Program-made: the position numbers and the translations under genes
Shown: in pieces, positions 11,423-19,453 of the stretch
How the letters are laid out: each line of letters opens with the position of its first letter
Position numbering within the stretch: the first letter of the stretch is position 1
NCBI GenBank assembly: GCA_900315935.1
Contig: ONBB01000019.1
Coordinates: 1-32,862 of the forward strand
Direction of reading: 5' to 3'
DNA: 32,862 nt
From: an uncultured Bacteroidales bacterium
Lineage (GTDB): Bacteria; Bacteroidota; Bacteroidia; Bacteroidales; P3
The notes under the pieces: model-generated
Database searches by the model: none
What the model saw: the letters and a program-made list of their open reading frames with translations, nothing else
What the model was told of the DNA's origin: nothing

Positions 11423-11429
11423 AGTCTTT

Positions 11430-11496
11430 AAATTGAAAATTGAAAATTGAAAGTTGAAATCAAGACGCTTAATTTTCAATTTTCAATTTTCAATTT
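11430..11496. repeat. AT-rich inverted repeat built of 7-bp units
   Basis: A 23-bp arm at 11430-11452, made of TTGAAAA units, is the exact reverse complement of 11474-11496, made of TTTTCAA units. The loop is 21 bases. It fills the gap between the tRNA gene and ruvX and could form a weak hairpin in RNA. Confidence 0.93.
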
Positions 11497-11502
11497 CCCA
11501 TG

Positions 11503-11576
11503 TGGCCCCTCTCGGGTTCGAACCAAGGACCCGCTGATTATGAGTCAGCTGCTCTAACCAACTGAGCTAAGAGGCC
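11503..11576 (-). tRNA. tRNA with anticodon CAT, probably tRNA-Ile2 (lysidine type)
   Basis: The gene folds as a full 74-base cloverleaf on the minus strand. The acceptor stem is GGCCTCT/AGGGGCC, the D arm is GCTCAGTTGGTTAGAGC, the anticodon stem GCTGA/TCAGC holds the loop CTCATAA, and the T arm contains TTCGAAC. CCA is not encoded. The GGCC...GGCC acceptor ends resemble the Escherichia coli isoleucine-2 tRNA rather than the elongator methionine tRNA, which would make C34 a lysidine target. An elongator tRNA-Met remains possible. Confidence 0.93.
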
Positions 11577-11601
11577 GCAATTCCATTGCTGAAATCGGGT
11601 G

Positions 11602-11609
11602 CAAAAGTA
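11602..11609 (-). promoter_or_regulatory. Promoter -7 box of the tRNA-ruvX-def unit
   Basis: On the minus strand this reads TACTTTTG, followed by CA, matching TAnnTTTG. It lies 26 bases upstream of the tRNA 5' end. It is the only such box seen before the leftward gene run. Confidence 0.65.
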
Positions 11610-11663
11610 CTACTTTTTTCCGACATGGTAAAATTTTTTTTTCAGCAATCCGAAAATTCTTCC

Positions 11664-11671
11664 TATCTTTG
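11664..11671 (+). promoter_or_regulatory. Promoter -7 box of ilvE
   Basis: TATCTTTG matches TAnnTTTG and is followed by CC. The ilvE ATG at 11717 lies behind an AT-rich leader. Confidence 0.65.
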
Positions 11672-11716
11672 CCATGTTTGAAATTATGTAAATAACAACT
11701 TAAAAAACTAACTATC

Positions 11717-12730
11717 ATGAATATAGATTGGCAAAACCTTCCGTTTGGTTACGTAAAAACGGACTACAATGTGCGCTGCTGGTACCGCAACGGCCAGTGG
11801 GGCGAAATTGAAGTTTCGAGCTCCGAAAACATCGAAATTCACATGGCTGCCTCCTCCCTGCACTACGGCCAGGAAGCCTTCGAGGGCCTGAAAGCCTACC
11901 GCTGCAAGGACGGTAAAATCCGCATGTTCCGCCCCGAGGCCAACGCCGAGCGCCTCCAGAGCACCTGCCGCGGCATCATGATGCCCGAGCTGCCCACCGA
12001 GAAGTTCGTCGAGATGTGCAAGCGCGTCATCAAACTCAACGAGAAGTTCATCCCGCCCTACGGCACCGGCGCCAGCCTCTACCTCCGCCCGCTGCTCATC
12101 GGCACCGGCATCACCGTGGGTGTCAAGCCCGCCGACGAGTACCTCTTCCTCATCTTCGTCACCCCCGTGGGTCCCTACTTCAAGGGCGGCTTCCAGGCCA
12201 ACCCCTACGTCATCACCCGCAAGTACGACCGCTCCGCCCCCCTCGGCACCGGCGTCTACAAGGTGGGTGGCAACTACGCCGCTTCGCTCAAGGCCCACAC
12301 CGAGGCTTGCCATGGTGGCCAGTACGCCTGCGAATTCTACCTCGACGCCAAGGAGAAGAAATACGTCGACGAAGCCGGCGCCGCCAACTTCTTCGGCATC
12401 AAGGACAACACCTACATTACCCCCAAGTCCACCTCCATCCTGCCCTCCATCACCAACAAGAGCCTCATGCAGCTCGCCGAGGATCTCGGCCTGAAGGTGG
12501 AGCGCCGTCCCATCGATGTCGAGGAGCTGGCCACCTTCCAGGAAGCCGGCGCCTGCGGCACCGCCGCCGTTATCAGCCCCATCGAGCGCCTCGACGACCC
12601 CGAGACCGGCAAGAGCTACGTCTTCGGCAAGGAACCCGGCCCCTGGAGCACCAAGCTCTACAACGCCCTCCGTGCCATCCAACTCGGCGAGGCCGAGGAT
12701 GTCCACAACTGGAACACCGTTGTCGAATAA
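11717..12730 (+). CDS. ilvE: Branched-chain amino acid aminotransferase
   Basis: This PLP enzyme (337 residues) transfers the amino group between glutamate and the keto acids of leucine, isoleucine and valine. The catalytic lysine is K182 in GVYKVGGNYAASLKAH, the pattern of the longer IlvE subtype. Other family blocks are SLHYGQEAFEGLKAYR near 47-62, LYLRPLLIGTG near 121-131 and the cofactor loop EAGACGTAAVISP near the end. It is a single-gene unit with its own promoter and a strong terminator. Confidence 0.95.
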   Translation: MNIDWQNLPFGYVKTDYNVRCWYRNGQWGEIEVSSSENIEIHMAASSLHYGQEAFEGLKAYRCKDGKIRMFRPEANAERLQSTCRGIMMPELPTEKFVEMCKRVIKLNEKFIPPYGTGASLYLRPLLIGTGITVGVKPADEYLFLIFVTPVGPYFKGGFQANPYVITRKYDRSAPLGTGVYKVGGNYAASLKAHTEACHGGQYACEFYLDAKEKKYVDEAGAANFFGIKDNTYITPKSTSILPSITNKSLMQLAEDLGLKVERRPIDVEELATFQEAGACGTAAVISPIERLDDPETGKSYVFGKEPGPWSTKLYNALRAIQLGEAEDVHNWNTVVE

Positions 12731-12752
12731 ACTGAATGTCAACAATCTGTCA

Positions 12753-12784
12753 GCGGGCGACCTCCACAGGTCGCCCGCTTTTTT
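12753..12784 (+). terminator. Intrinsic terminator of ilvE
   Basis: An 11-bp perfect stem (GCGGGCGACCT/AGGTCGCCCGC) with a CCAC loop is followed by six T residues. This is a classic strong terminator 22 bases after the ilvE stop. Confidence 0.93.
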
Positions 12785-12811
12785 ATTGGTTGAACATTCG
12801 TCAGTGCACAA

Positions 12812-12844
12812 GGGCGCCGGAGAGTTCTGCCGGCGCCCGTTCTT
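12812..12844. terminator. Second hairpin after ilvE
   Basis: GGGCGCCGG at 12812-12820 pairs with CCGGCGCCC at 12830-12838, followed by GTTCTTTA. The T-tract is interrupted, so this may be a back-up terminator or an mRNA end structure. Confidence 0.5.
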
Positions 12845-12876
12845 TATGCCCCCTAACCATCCCCCAACAGAGGACG

Positions 12877-12897
12877 AAGAGAGGCAAAACCTATAGC
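12877..12897 (+). repeat. Interspersed 21-bp element, copy A
   Basis: The 21-base core begins AAGAGAGG and ends CCTATAGC. It also occurs at 16727-16747 and, on the minus strand, at 23328-23348. This copy and copy B share flanks (CAGAGGA before, TTTTT after). It sits between the ilvE terminators and the aguB promoter. In the remaining bases of this 353-base gap (12731-13083) I see only AT-rich sequence and no gene. Confidence 0.85.
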
Positions 12898-13051
12898 TTT
12901 TTGTTGCCTGTTTTACAGCATGTTATGTGCGTGCAATTTTCACCCTGTTTTTCATCTTTTACACGAAAATCCACGTCGTATTCTCTGTCGGCCTATCTCC
13001 TTGATTATCACTACATTGTCTTTTTTAGTGTGCTGTTTTGAAAAAAAGTCG

Positions 13052-13059
13052 TATTTTTG
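13052..13059 (+). promoter_or_regulatory. Promoter -7 box of aguB-aguA-ctp
   Basis: TATTTTTG followed by CA matches TAnnTTTG. It lies 24 bases before the aguB ATG at 13084. Confidence 0.7.
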
Positions 13060-13083
13060 CATCCTCAAATCCTTACCGAAACA

Positions 13084-13947
13084 ATGAAAGTAAAAGTGGG
13101 AATCGCGCAGCTGAGCTGCGTGGAAGACAAGGCGCAAAACATTGAGCGCTACACCGATAAGGTGCGCGAGCTGGCTGCCGGCGGCGCACAGATCATCTGC
13201 CTCCAGGAGCTCTTCGCCTCGCTCTATTTCTGCGACGAGGAGCGCTACCGCAACTTCGAGCTCGCCGAGCCCATCCCCGACGGGCCGACTACGCAGCACT
13301 TCATGGCCCTGGCCAAGGAGCTGGGCGTGGTGCTCATCTGCTCGATGTTCGAGAAACGCGCCGAGGGTCTTTATCATAACACCACCGCCGTCATCGATGC
13401 CGATGGCAGCTACCTCGGCAAGTACCGCAAGATGCACATCCCCGACGACCCGGGCTACTACGAGAAGTTCTATTTCACCCCCGGCGACCTCGGCTACAAG
13501 GTCTTCAAAACCAAGTTCGCCACCCTCGGCGTGCTCATCTGCTGGGACCAGTGGTATCCCGAGGCCAGCCGCATCACCGCCCTCATGGGCGCGCAGATAC
13601 TCTTCTACCCGACCGCCATCGGCTGGGACGTGCGCCAGAACGAGCACGACAACCGCGAGCAGTACGACGCCTGGCAGACCATCCAGCGCTCCCACGCCGT
13701 GGCCAACGGCGTGCCCGTGGTCAGCGTGAACCGCACGGGTAGGGAAGGGGGCATGCAGTTTTGGGGCGGCAGCTTCATCACCAACGCCTTCGGCCGCCTC
13801 CTCTACCAGGCTCCACACCTCGAGGAAGCACTTCACATCGAGGAACTTGACCTCGACCAGACCGACCACTACCGCCGCCACTGGCCCTACCTCCGCGACC
13901 GCCGCATCGACAGCTACGCCCCCATCACCAAGCGTTATATTGACTAA
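13084..13947 (+). CDS. aguB: N-carbamoylputrescine amidase
   Basis: This nitrilase-superfamily hydrolase (287 residues) converts N-carbamoylputrescine to putrescine, CO2 and ammonia. The catalytic Glu-Lys-Cys triad is visible: E42 in CLQELF, K116 in KYRKMHIPDD and C153 in VLICWDQWYPE. The WDQWYPE segment and the length are typical of AguB. ATG at 13084 (MKVKVGIAQLSC) is chosen over the in-frame ATG at 13057, which overlaps the promoter. Its neighbour aguA makes its substrate, which supports the specific function over other nitrilases. Confidence 0.94.
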   Translation: MKVKVGIAQLSCVEDKAQNIERYTDKVRELAAGGAQIICLQELFASLYFCDEERYRNFELAEPIPDGPTTQHFMALAKELGVVLICSMFEKRAEGLYHNTTAVIDADGSYLGKYRKMHIPDDPGYYEKFYFTPGDLGYKVFKTKFATLGVLICWDQWYPEASRITALMGAQILFYPTAIGWDVRQNEHDNREQYDAWQTIQRSHAVANGVPVVSVNRTGREGGMQFWGGSFITNAFGRLLYQAPHLEEALHIEELDLDQTDHYRRHWPYLRDRRIDSYAPITKRYID

Positions 13948-13950
13948 AGT

Positions 13951-13981
13951 CTTAACTACTTAACTACTGTCTACTTAACTC
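13951..13981. repeat. 8-bp tandem repeat in the aguB-aguA spacer
   Basis: CTTAACTA occurs at 13951 and 13959, with a related CTTAACTC at 13974. These units make up most of the 43-base spacer, just ahead of the aguA start. Confidence 0.8.
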
Positions 13982-13990
13982 CTTAAGATT

Positions 13991-15028
13991 ATGACACCCA
14001 AGGAACAAGGTTATTATATGCCCGCAGAGTGGGCGCTGCATGAGGCCACCTGGCTTACCTATCCCAAGAACCCCGACTCGTGGCCGGGCAAGATTGAGAC
14101 CATCTATCCCTCGTACCATCTCTTTGTCAAGACGCTGGCCGAGAGCGAGCGCGTGTATATCAATGTGGACGACGAGCGGATGCTGCATCATGTTAAAGTT
14201 GAACTGGAGAAGATAGGTTGCAATATGCAGAATATCAGCTTGCAGATTATCCCGAGCAATGATGCTTGGTGCCGCGACCATGGCCCCGCTTTCCTGCTCA
14301 ATCGCAGCGATGCCGCCAAGCGTGCCATCGTCAACTGGAACCACAACGCCTGGGGTGGTAAGTACCCCTACGAGCTTGATACCGAGGTGCCTGTGCGAGT
14401 CCATGACCTCTTCCCCGAGATGCAGCTCTTCTCGCCCGGCATTGTCATGGAGGGCGGAAGCATTGATGTCAACGGCTGTGGCGACCTGCTCACCACCACC
14501 TCCTGCCTGCTCAACGAGAACCGCAACCCCCACTTGAATCAAGACCAGATAGAAGGTTATCTTCGAGACTATTACGGTGTGGAGAATATCATCTGGCTGG
14601 GCGATGGAATTGTGGGCGACGACACCGATGGCCACGTCGACGACCTGACCCGCTTCGTCTCCGAGGACACCATCATCACCGCCGTCGAGGAGGATGCCTG
14701 GGACGAAAACTACGAGCCTCTGCAAAAGAACCTCCGCATGCTCAGCCGCTGCCGCCTGGCCAACGGCAAGCAGCCCACCATCGTCGAGCTGCCCATGCCC
14801 GACGTGGTTTTCTATGACAATCAGCGACTTCCGGCATCGTATGCCAACTTCTACCTGGCCAACGGCAAGGTGATTTTCCCCACCTACCGCTGCCTGACCG
14901 ACAACGAGGCCGCCTACATCCTTGAGGTCTGCTTCCCCGACCGCGAGGTCATCGGCATCGACTCCACCGACATCATCTGGGGTCTCGGTTCCTTCCACTG
15001 CCTCAGCCAGCAAATGCCCTCATTATGA
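13991..15028 (+). CDS. aguA: Agmatine deiminase
   Basis: This enzyme hydrolyses agmatine to N-carbamoylputrescine and ammonia, the first step of the agmatine route to putrescine. The 345-residue protein has the guanidine-modifying fold motifs: WCRDHGP, EGGSIDVNG, DDTDGHVDD with the catalytic His and Asp, and the terminal GLGSFHCLSQQ with nucleophile C337. Peptidylarginine deiminase is a relative, but pairing with aguB and the absence of a signal peptide favour agmatine. The stop codon overlaps the next start as ATGA. Confidence 0.95.
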   Translation: MTPKEQGYYMPAEWALHEATWLTYPKNPDSWPGKIETIYPSYHLFVKTLAESERVYINVDDERMLHHVKVELEKIGCNMQNISLQIIPSNDAWCRDHGPAFLLNRSDAAKRAIVNWNHNAWGGKYPYELDTEVPVRVHDLFPEMQLFSPGIVMEGGSIDVNGCGDLLTTTSCLLNENRNPHLNQDQIEGYLRDYYGVENIIWLGDGIVGDDTDGHVDDLTRFVSEDTIITAVEEDAWDENYEPLQKNLRMLSRCRLANGKQPTIVELPMPDVVFYDNQRLPASYANFYLANGKVIFPTYRCLTDNEAAYILEVCFPDREVIGIDSTDIIWGLGSFHCLSQQMPSL

Positions 15029-16614
15029 AGAAGATATTGTTTGCTATAATCATTGCTTTCCACTTCCCGTTTTCCACTTTCACTTTACACGCCCAGCCGG
15101 CTTTCATCCCCGACACCATTACCCCCGGACAGGTGCGTGTGGACGAGGTGATGCGCCTCATCGACGGCAACTACACCGTGGCTCCCGACATGAGCCGCAT
15201 CTCCGACGAGGCCATCCGCGCCATGCTCAAAGCCCTCGACCCCCACAGCATCTACATCCCCGCCAAAGACGTGGAGCGCGCCAACGAGGGGCTGCAGGGC
15301 AACTTCGAAGGGGTCGGCATCTCGTTCCAGATTGTGAGCGACACGATTGTGGTCCAGTCGGTTATCGAGGGCGGCCCCAGCGAAAAGGTGGGCATACAGG
15401 TGGGCGACAAGCTCATCCGCATCGACGGTGAGGCCGCCACAGGCGACACCATCAATAACAGCTTCGTTTTCAAGCGCCTGCGCGGCAAGAAAGGCACCAC
15501 AGTGGTGCTCGACATTATGCGCCAGGGGACGGTCTATACCTTTGACATCGTGCGCGATAAGGTGCCTCTCTACTCGGTTGAATCCTATTTCATGGCCGAC
15601 GACACCATCGGCTACATCCGCCTCACGCGTTTTGCGCGCACTTCGGTCGACGAATTTCGCAAGGCCCTCCGTGCCCTCGAGAAGCAGGGTATGACGGCGC
15701 TTATGCTCGACCTGCGCGGCAACACCGGCGGTTTCCTCGACATCGCCTACGGCATGTCCAACGAGTTCCTGCAGCGCAACCAATTGGTTGTCTACCAAGA
15801 GGGTAGGCGCACCAAGCGGCAGAACTTCTTCGCCAACGGGCGCGGCAAGTTCCGCGAGGGGCGCCTCGTGGTGCTGGTCGACGAGGGCTCGGCCTCGGCC
15901 TCCGAAATCGTTGCCGGCGCAGTCCAGGACTGGGACCGCGGCCTGGTCGTAGGCCGCCGCACCTTCGGCAAGGGACTGGTACAGCGCATGTTCCCCCTCA
16001 GCGACGGCGGCCAGGTGCGCCTCACCACCGCCCGCTATTTCACTCCCTCCGGCCGCTGCATCCAGCGCCCCTACGATGAAGGGTCCGATGCCTACCGCGA
16101 CGAGTTCTCCAAGCGTTACAAACGTGGCGAGATGGTCAACGCCGACTCTATCCATTTTCCTGATTCACTGAAGTATAAGACCGCCTCGGGGCGTACCGTA
16201 TACGGCGGCGGCGGCGTGATGCCCGACGTCTTTGTGCCGATGGACACCATGCGGCTGACCGACTACTACATCAGCCTTCGCGGCAAGGGACTGCTCAACA
16301 CCTTCCCCATGCAGTGGGCTGATGCCCACCGCGGCCAGGCGGAGGTGAAGACCTTCGAGGCGTTCCTGCAGCACTACGACACCTTCGGCCTCGACAGCCT
16401 GCTGGCCGCCCATGCCATCGAGAAGGGAATCGTGCGCGATACGGAAAAAGAGGCCCGCGAGCCCGAGCGCACCGCCCACACCGACCGCTACCTGGCTCTT
16501 ATGCTCAAAGCCCAGGTGGCCAAAGACCTCTTCGGCACCGACTACTACTACAAGGTGATGAAAGACTTCGACGACGGCTACCAGGTCGGCCTCGAGGTGC
16601 TGCGCAGGAAGTAA
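15025..16614 (+). CDS. C-terminal processing peptidase, S41 family
   Basis: This periplasmic serine protease (529 residues) has a PDZ domain. A signal peptide (about residues 1-23) is followed by an N-terminal helical region, a PDZ domain near 90-175 (GVGISFQIV, GIQVGDKLIRIDG), and the S41 core. The Ser-Lys dyad is S291 in DEGSASASE and K316 in RRTFGKGLVQ, with the same 25-residue spacing as in Escherichia coli Prc. DNA at 15057-15079, inside the signal peptide, contains repeated TTTCCACTT, giving an odd Phe-rich stretch (HFPFSTFTLH). It is translationally coupled to aguA by ATGA, but a link to polyamine metabolism is not obvious. Confidence 0.93.
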   Translation: MKKILFAIIIAFHFPFSTFTLHAQPAFIPDTITPGQVRVDEVMRLIDGNYTVAPDMSRISDEAIRAMLKALDPHSIYIPAKDVERANEGLQGNFEGVGISFQIVSDTIVVQSVIEGGPSEKVGIQVGDKLIRIDGEAATGDTINNSFVFKRLRGKKGTTVVLDIMRQGTVYTFDIVRDKVPLYSVESYFMADDTIGYIRLTRFARTSVDEFRKALRALEKQGMTALMLDLRGNTGGFLDIAYGMSNEFLQRNQLVVYQEGRRTKRQNFFANGRGKFREGRLVVLVDEGSASASEIVAGAVQDWDRGLVVGRRTFGKGLVQRMFPLSDGGQVRLTTARYFTPSGRCIQRPYDEGSDAYRDEFSKRYKRGEMVNADSIHFPDSLKYKTASGRTVYGGGGVMPDVFVPMDTMRLTDYYISLRGKGLLNTFPMQWADAHRGQAEVKTFEAFLQHYDTFGLDSLLAAHAIEKGIVRDTEKEAREPERTAHTDRYLALMLKAQVAKDLFGTDYYYKVMKDFDDGYQVGLEVLRRK

Positions 16615-16653
16615 CCGCTCCGGCATTCGGAAGCATCATTGATATATAAACAC

Positions 16654-16695
16654 GGCCAGGCCGTAGGAACCACCCACCTGCGGCCTGGCCTTTTT
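16654..16695 (+). terminator. Intrinsic terminator after ctp
   Basis: GGCCAGGCCG at 16654-16663 pairs with CGGCCTGGCC at 16681-16690, with a 17-base loop followed by five T residues. Confidence 0.88.
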
Positions 16696-16726
16696 ATGTA
16701 CCTTTGGAGAGACCCTACAGAGGATT

Positions 16727-16747
16727 AAGAGAGGCAAAACCTATAGC
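16727..16747 (+). repeat. Interspersed 21-bp element, copy B
   Basis: The 21-base core is identical to 12877-12897 and is again preceded by CAGAGGA and followed by a T-run. It lies between a terminator and the mce promoter. The 385-base gap 16615-16999 otherwise holds only the terminator, the promoter and AT-rich sequence. Confidence 0.85.
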
Positions 16748-16914
16748 TTTTTAATGGCTGGGAATCAACCTGTTGCAGTCATGCCATTTTCCGCTGGTTT
16801 TCAAAAAATATTCAGAAAAAACACGCTCTTTTTCCTTGCAGTCCGCATCGCCTCCGCAGGGCAATTAACAGCCTGTTGTTCAAAGATTTTTGCTTGTATA
16901 TGAAAAAAACTTTG

Positions 16915-16922
16915 TATATTTG
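16915..16922 (+). promoter_or_regulatory. Promoter -7 box of the methylmalonyl-CoA operon
   Basis: TATATTTG followed by CA matches TAnnTTTG, and a TTTG at 16889-16892 is a candidate -33 element. The leader to the mce ATG at 17000 is about 70 bases. Confidence 0.75.
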
Positions 16923-16999
16923 CACTTTCAAACCCTGCCTCCTGCCTGTGCAGCAGGCTGATAATTAATAGATAACATAAAAAGTAAGATACAAAAGTT

Positions 17000-17407
17000 A
17001 TGACACCTTCACACATTGAACACATCGGCATTGCCGTGACCAACCTCGACGAGGCCATCCGCTATTGGGAAGACGTGATGGGCCTCAAGTGCTACGCCAT
17101 CGAAGAAGTCAAAGACCAGAAGGTCAAGACCGCCTTCTTCCGCTGCGGCGACGTCAAGATCGAGCTCCTCGAGCCCACCTGCCCCGAGAGCACCATCGCC
17201 TCGTTCATCGAGAAGAACGGCGGCAAAGGCGGCATGCACCATATCGCCTTCGCCATGGAAAACACCGACCAGGCTCTGGCCGAGGCCAAGGAAAGGGGCG
17301 TCCGCCTCATCGACGAGCAGTCCCGCCCCGGCGCCGAAGGCCTCAAGATAGGCTTCCTGCACCCCAAGAACACCCTCGGCGTGCTCACCGAATTCTGCTG
17401 CAAATAG
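17000..17407 (+). CDS. mce: Methylmalonyl-CoA epimerase
   Basis: This enzyme interconverts the (R) and (S) forms of methylmalonyl-CoA so that the mutase product can be decarboxylated. The 135-residue protein is a two-module VOC (glyoxalase) fold. Likely metal ligands are H8 in IEHIGIAV, the histidine pair at 80-81 in GGMHHIAF, and E131 in LTEFCCK. It is the first gene of the decarboxylase operon, which fixes its role. It ends with TAG. Confidence 0.95.
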   Translation: MTPSHIEHIGIAVTNLDEAIRYWEDVMGLKCYAIEEVKDQKVKTAFFRCGDVKIELLEPTCPESTIASFIEKNGGKGGMHHIAFAMENTDQALAEAKERGVRLIDEQSRPGAEGLKIGFLHPKNTLGVLTEFCCK

Positions 17408-17418
17408 TCGGCGGAACG

Positions 17419-17450
17419 TATCAACTTATCAACGTATAAACCTATCAACA
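17419..17450. repeat. 8-bp tandem repeat in the mce-mmdA spacer
   Basis: There are four contiguous 8-bp units: TATCAACT, TATCAACG, TATAAACC and TATCAACA. They fill most of the spacer, nine bases before the mmdA start. Confidence 0.88.
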
Positions 17451-17459
17451 AGATAAATT

Positions 17460-19019
<1,560 letters not shown>

Positions 19020-19056
19020 TCCATTCATTATTAACCAATATCAAAAACATCAAACA

Positions 19057-19368
19057 ATGAAAAAGGTCTTTTTAACCGCTTTTGCTGCCCTGGCCATGGT
19101 TGCCATGGTTGCCTGCAACAACAACGCCCAGCCCGCCGAGCAGGCTGATACCGCCGCCACCGAGCAGTGCGACAAGCCCTGCGAGAAGAAGTGCGACAAG
19201 CCCTGCGACAGCACCAAGTGCTGCGAGCAGAAGGTCGAAGGCATGGCCTGCGACAAGGCTGAAGGCGAGAAGTGCTGCAAGGAAGGCGAAGCCAAAGAGT
19301 GCCACAAGGCTGACGGCGAGAAGAAATGCTGCAAGGCCGAAGGCAAAGAGTGCCACAAGGCCAACTAA
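19057..19368 (+). CDS. Small cysteine-rich lipoprotein in the decarboxylase operon
   Basis: This 103-residue protein starts with a lipoprotein signal peptide ending in AMVAC (lipidated C20). The mature part is highly charged with 13 further cysteines: two CDKPC motifs at 38-42 and 46-50 (period 8), CC pairs at 55-56, 73-74 and 91-92, and ECHK at 81-84 and 98-101. The spacing looks like internal duplication of short units. The pattern suggests metal binding or redox chemistry in the periplasm, but I do not recognise a family. It lies between mmdA and the gamma-like subunit, on the same strand and 37 bases after mmdA. A hairpin follows it. Confidence 0.82.
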   Translation: MKKVFLTAFAALAMVAMVACNNNAQPAEQADTAATEQCDKPCEKKCDKPCDSTKCCEQKVEGMACDKAEGEKCCKEGEAKECHKADGEKKCCKAEGKECHKAN

Positions 19369-19377
19369 AAAAAGCCA

Positions 19378-19414
19378 AGGATTAAGGCTTGGGTGCGCCC
19401 CGGGCCTTAATCCT
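19378..19414 (+). terminator. Hairpin inside the operon after the Cys-rich lipoprotein
   Basis: AGGATTAAGGC at 19378-19388 pairs perfectly with GCCTTAATCCT at 19404-19414, with a 15-base loop. It is followed by ACCTTTTAC rather than a clean T-run, so it may be a partial terminator or an mRNA-stabilising structure that makes the upstream genes more abundant than the downstream ones. Confidence 0.6.
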
Positions 19415-19453
19415 ACCTTTTACAAGTTTTGATGTTACAACCCATTAAAGACA

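Noticed and set aside
11430-11479. N-terminal extension of RuvX
   Set aside because: The extra residues are encoded by the AT repeat, and the family start MGRIMAIDYG lies at 11422.
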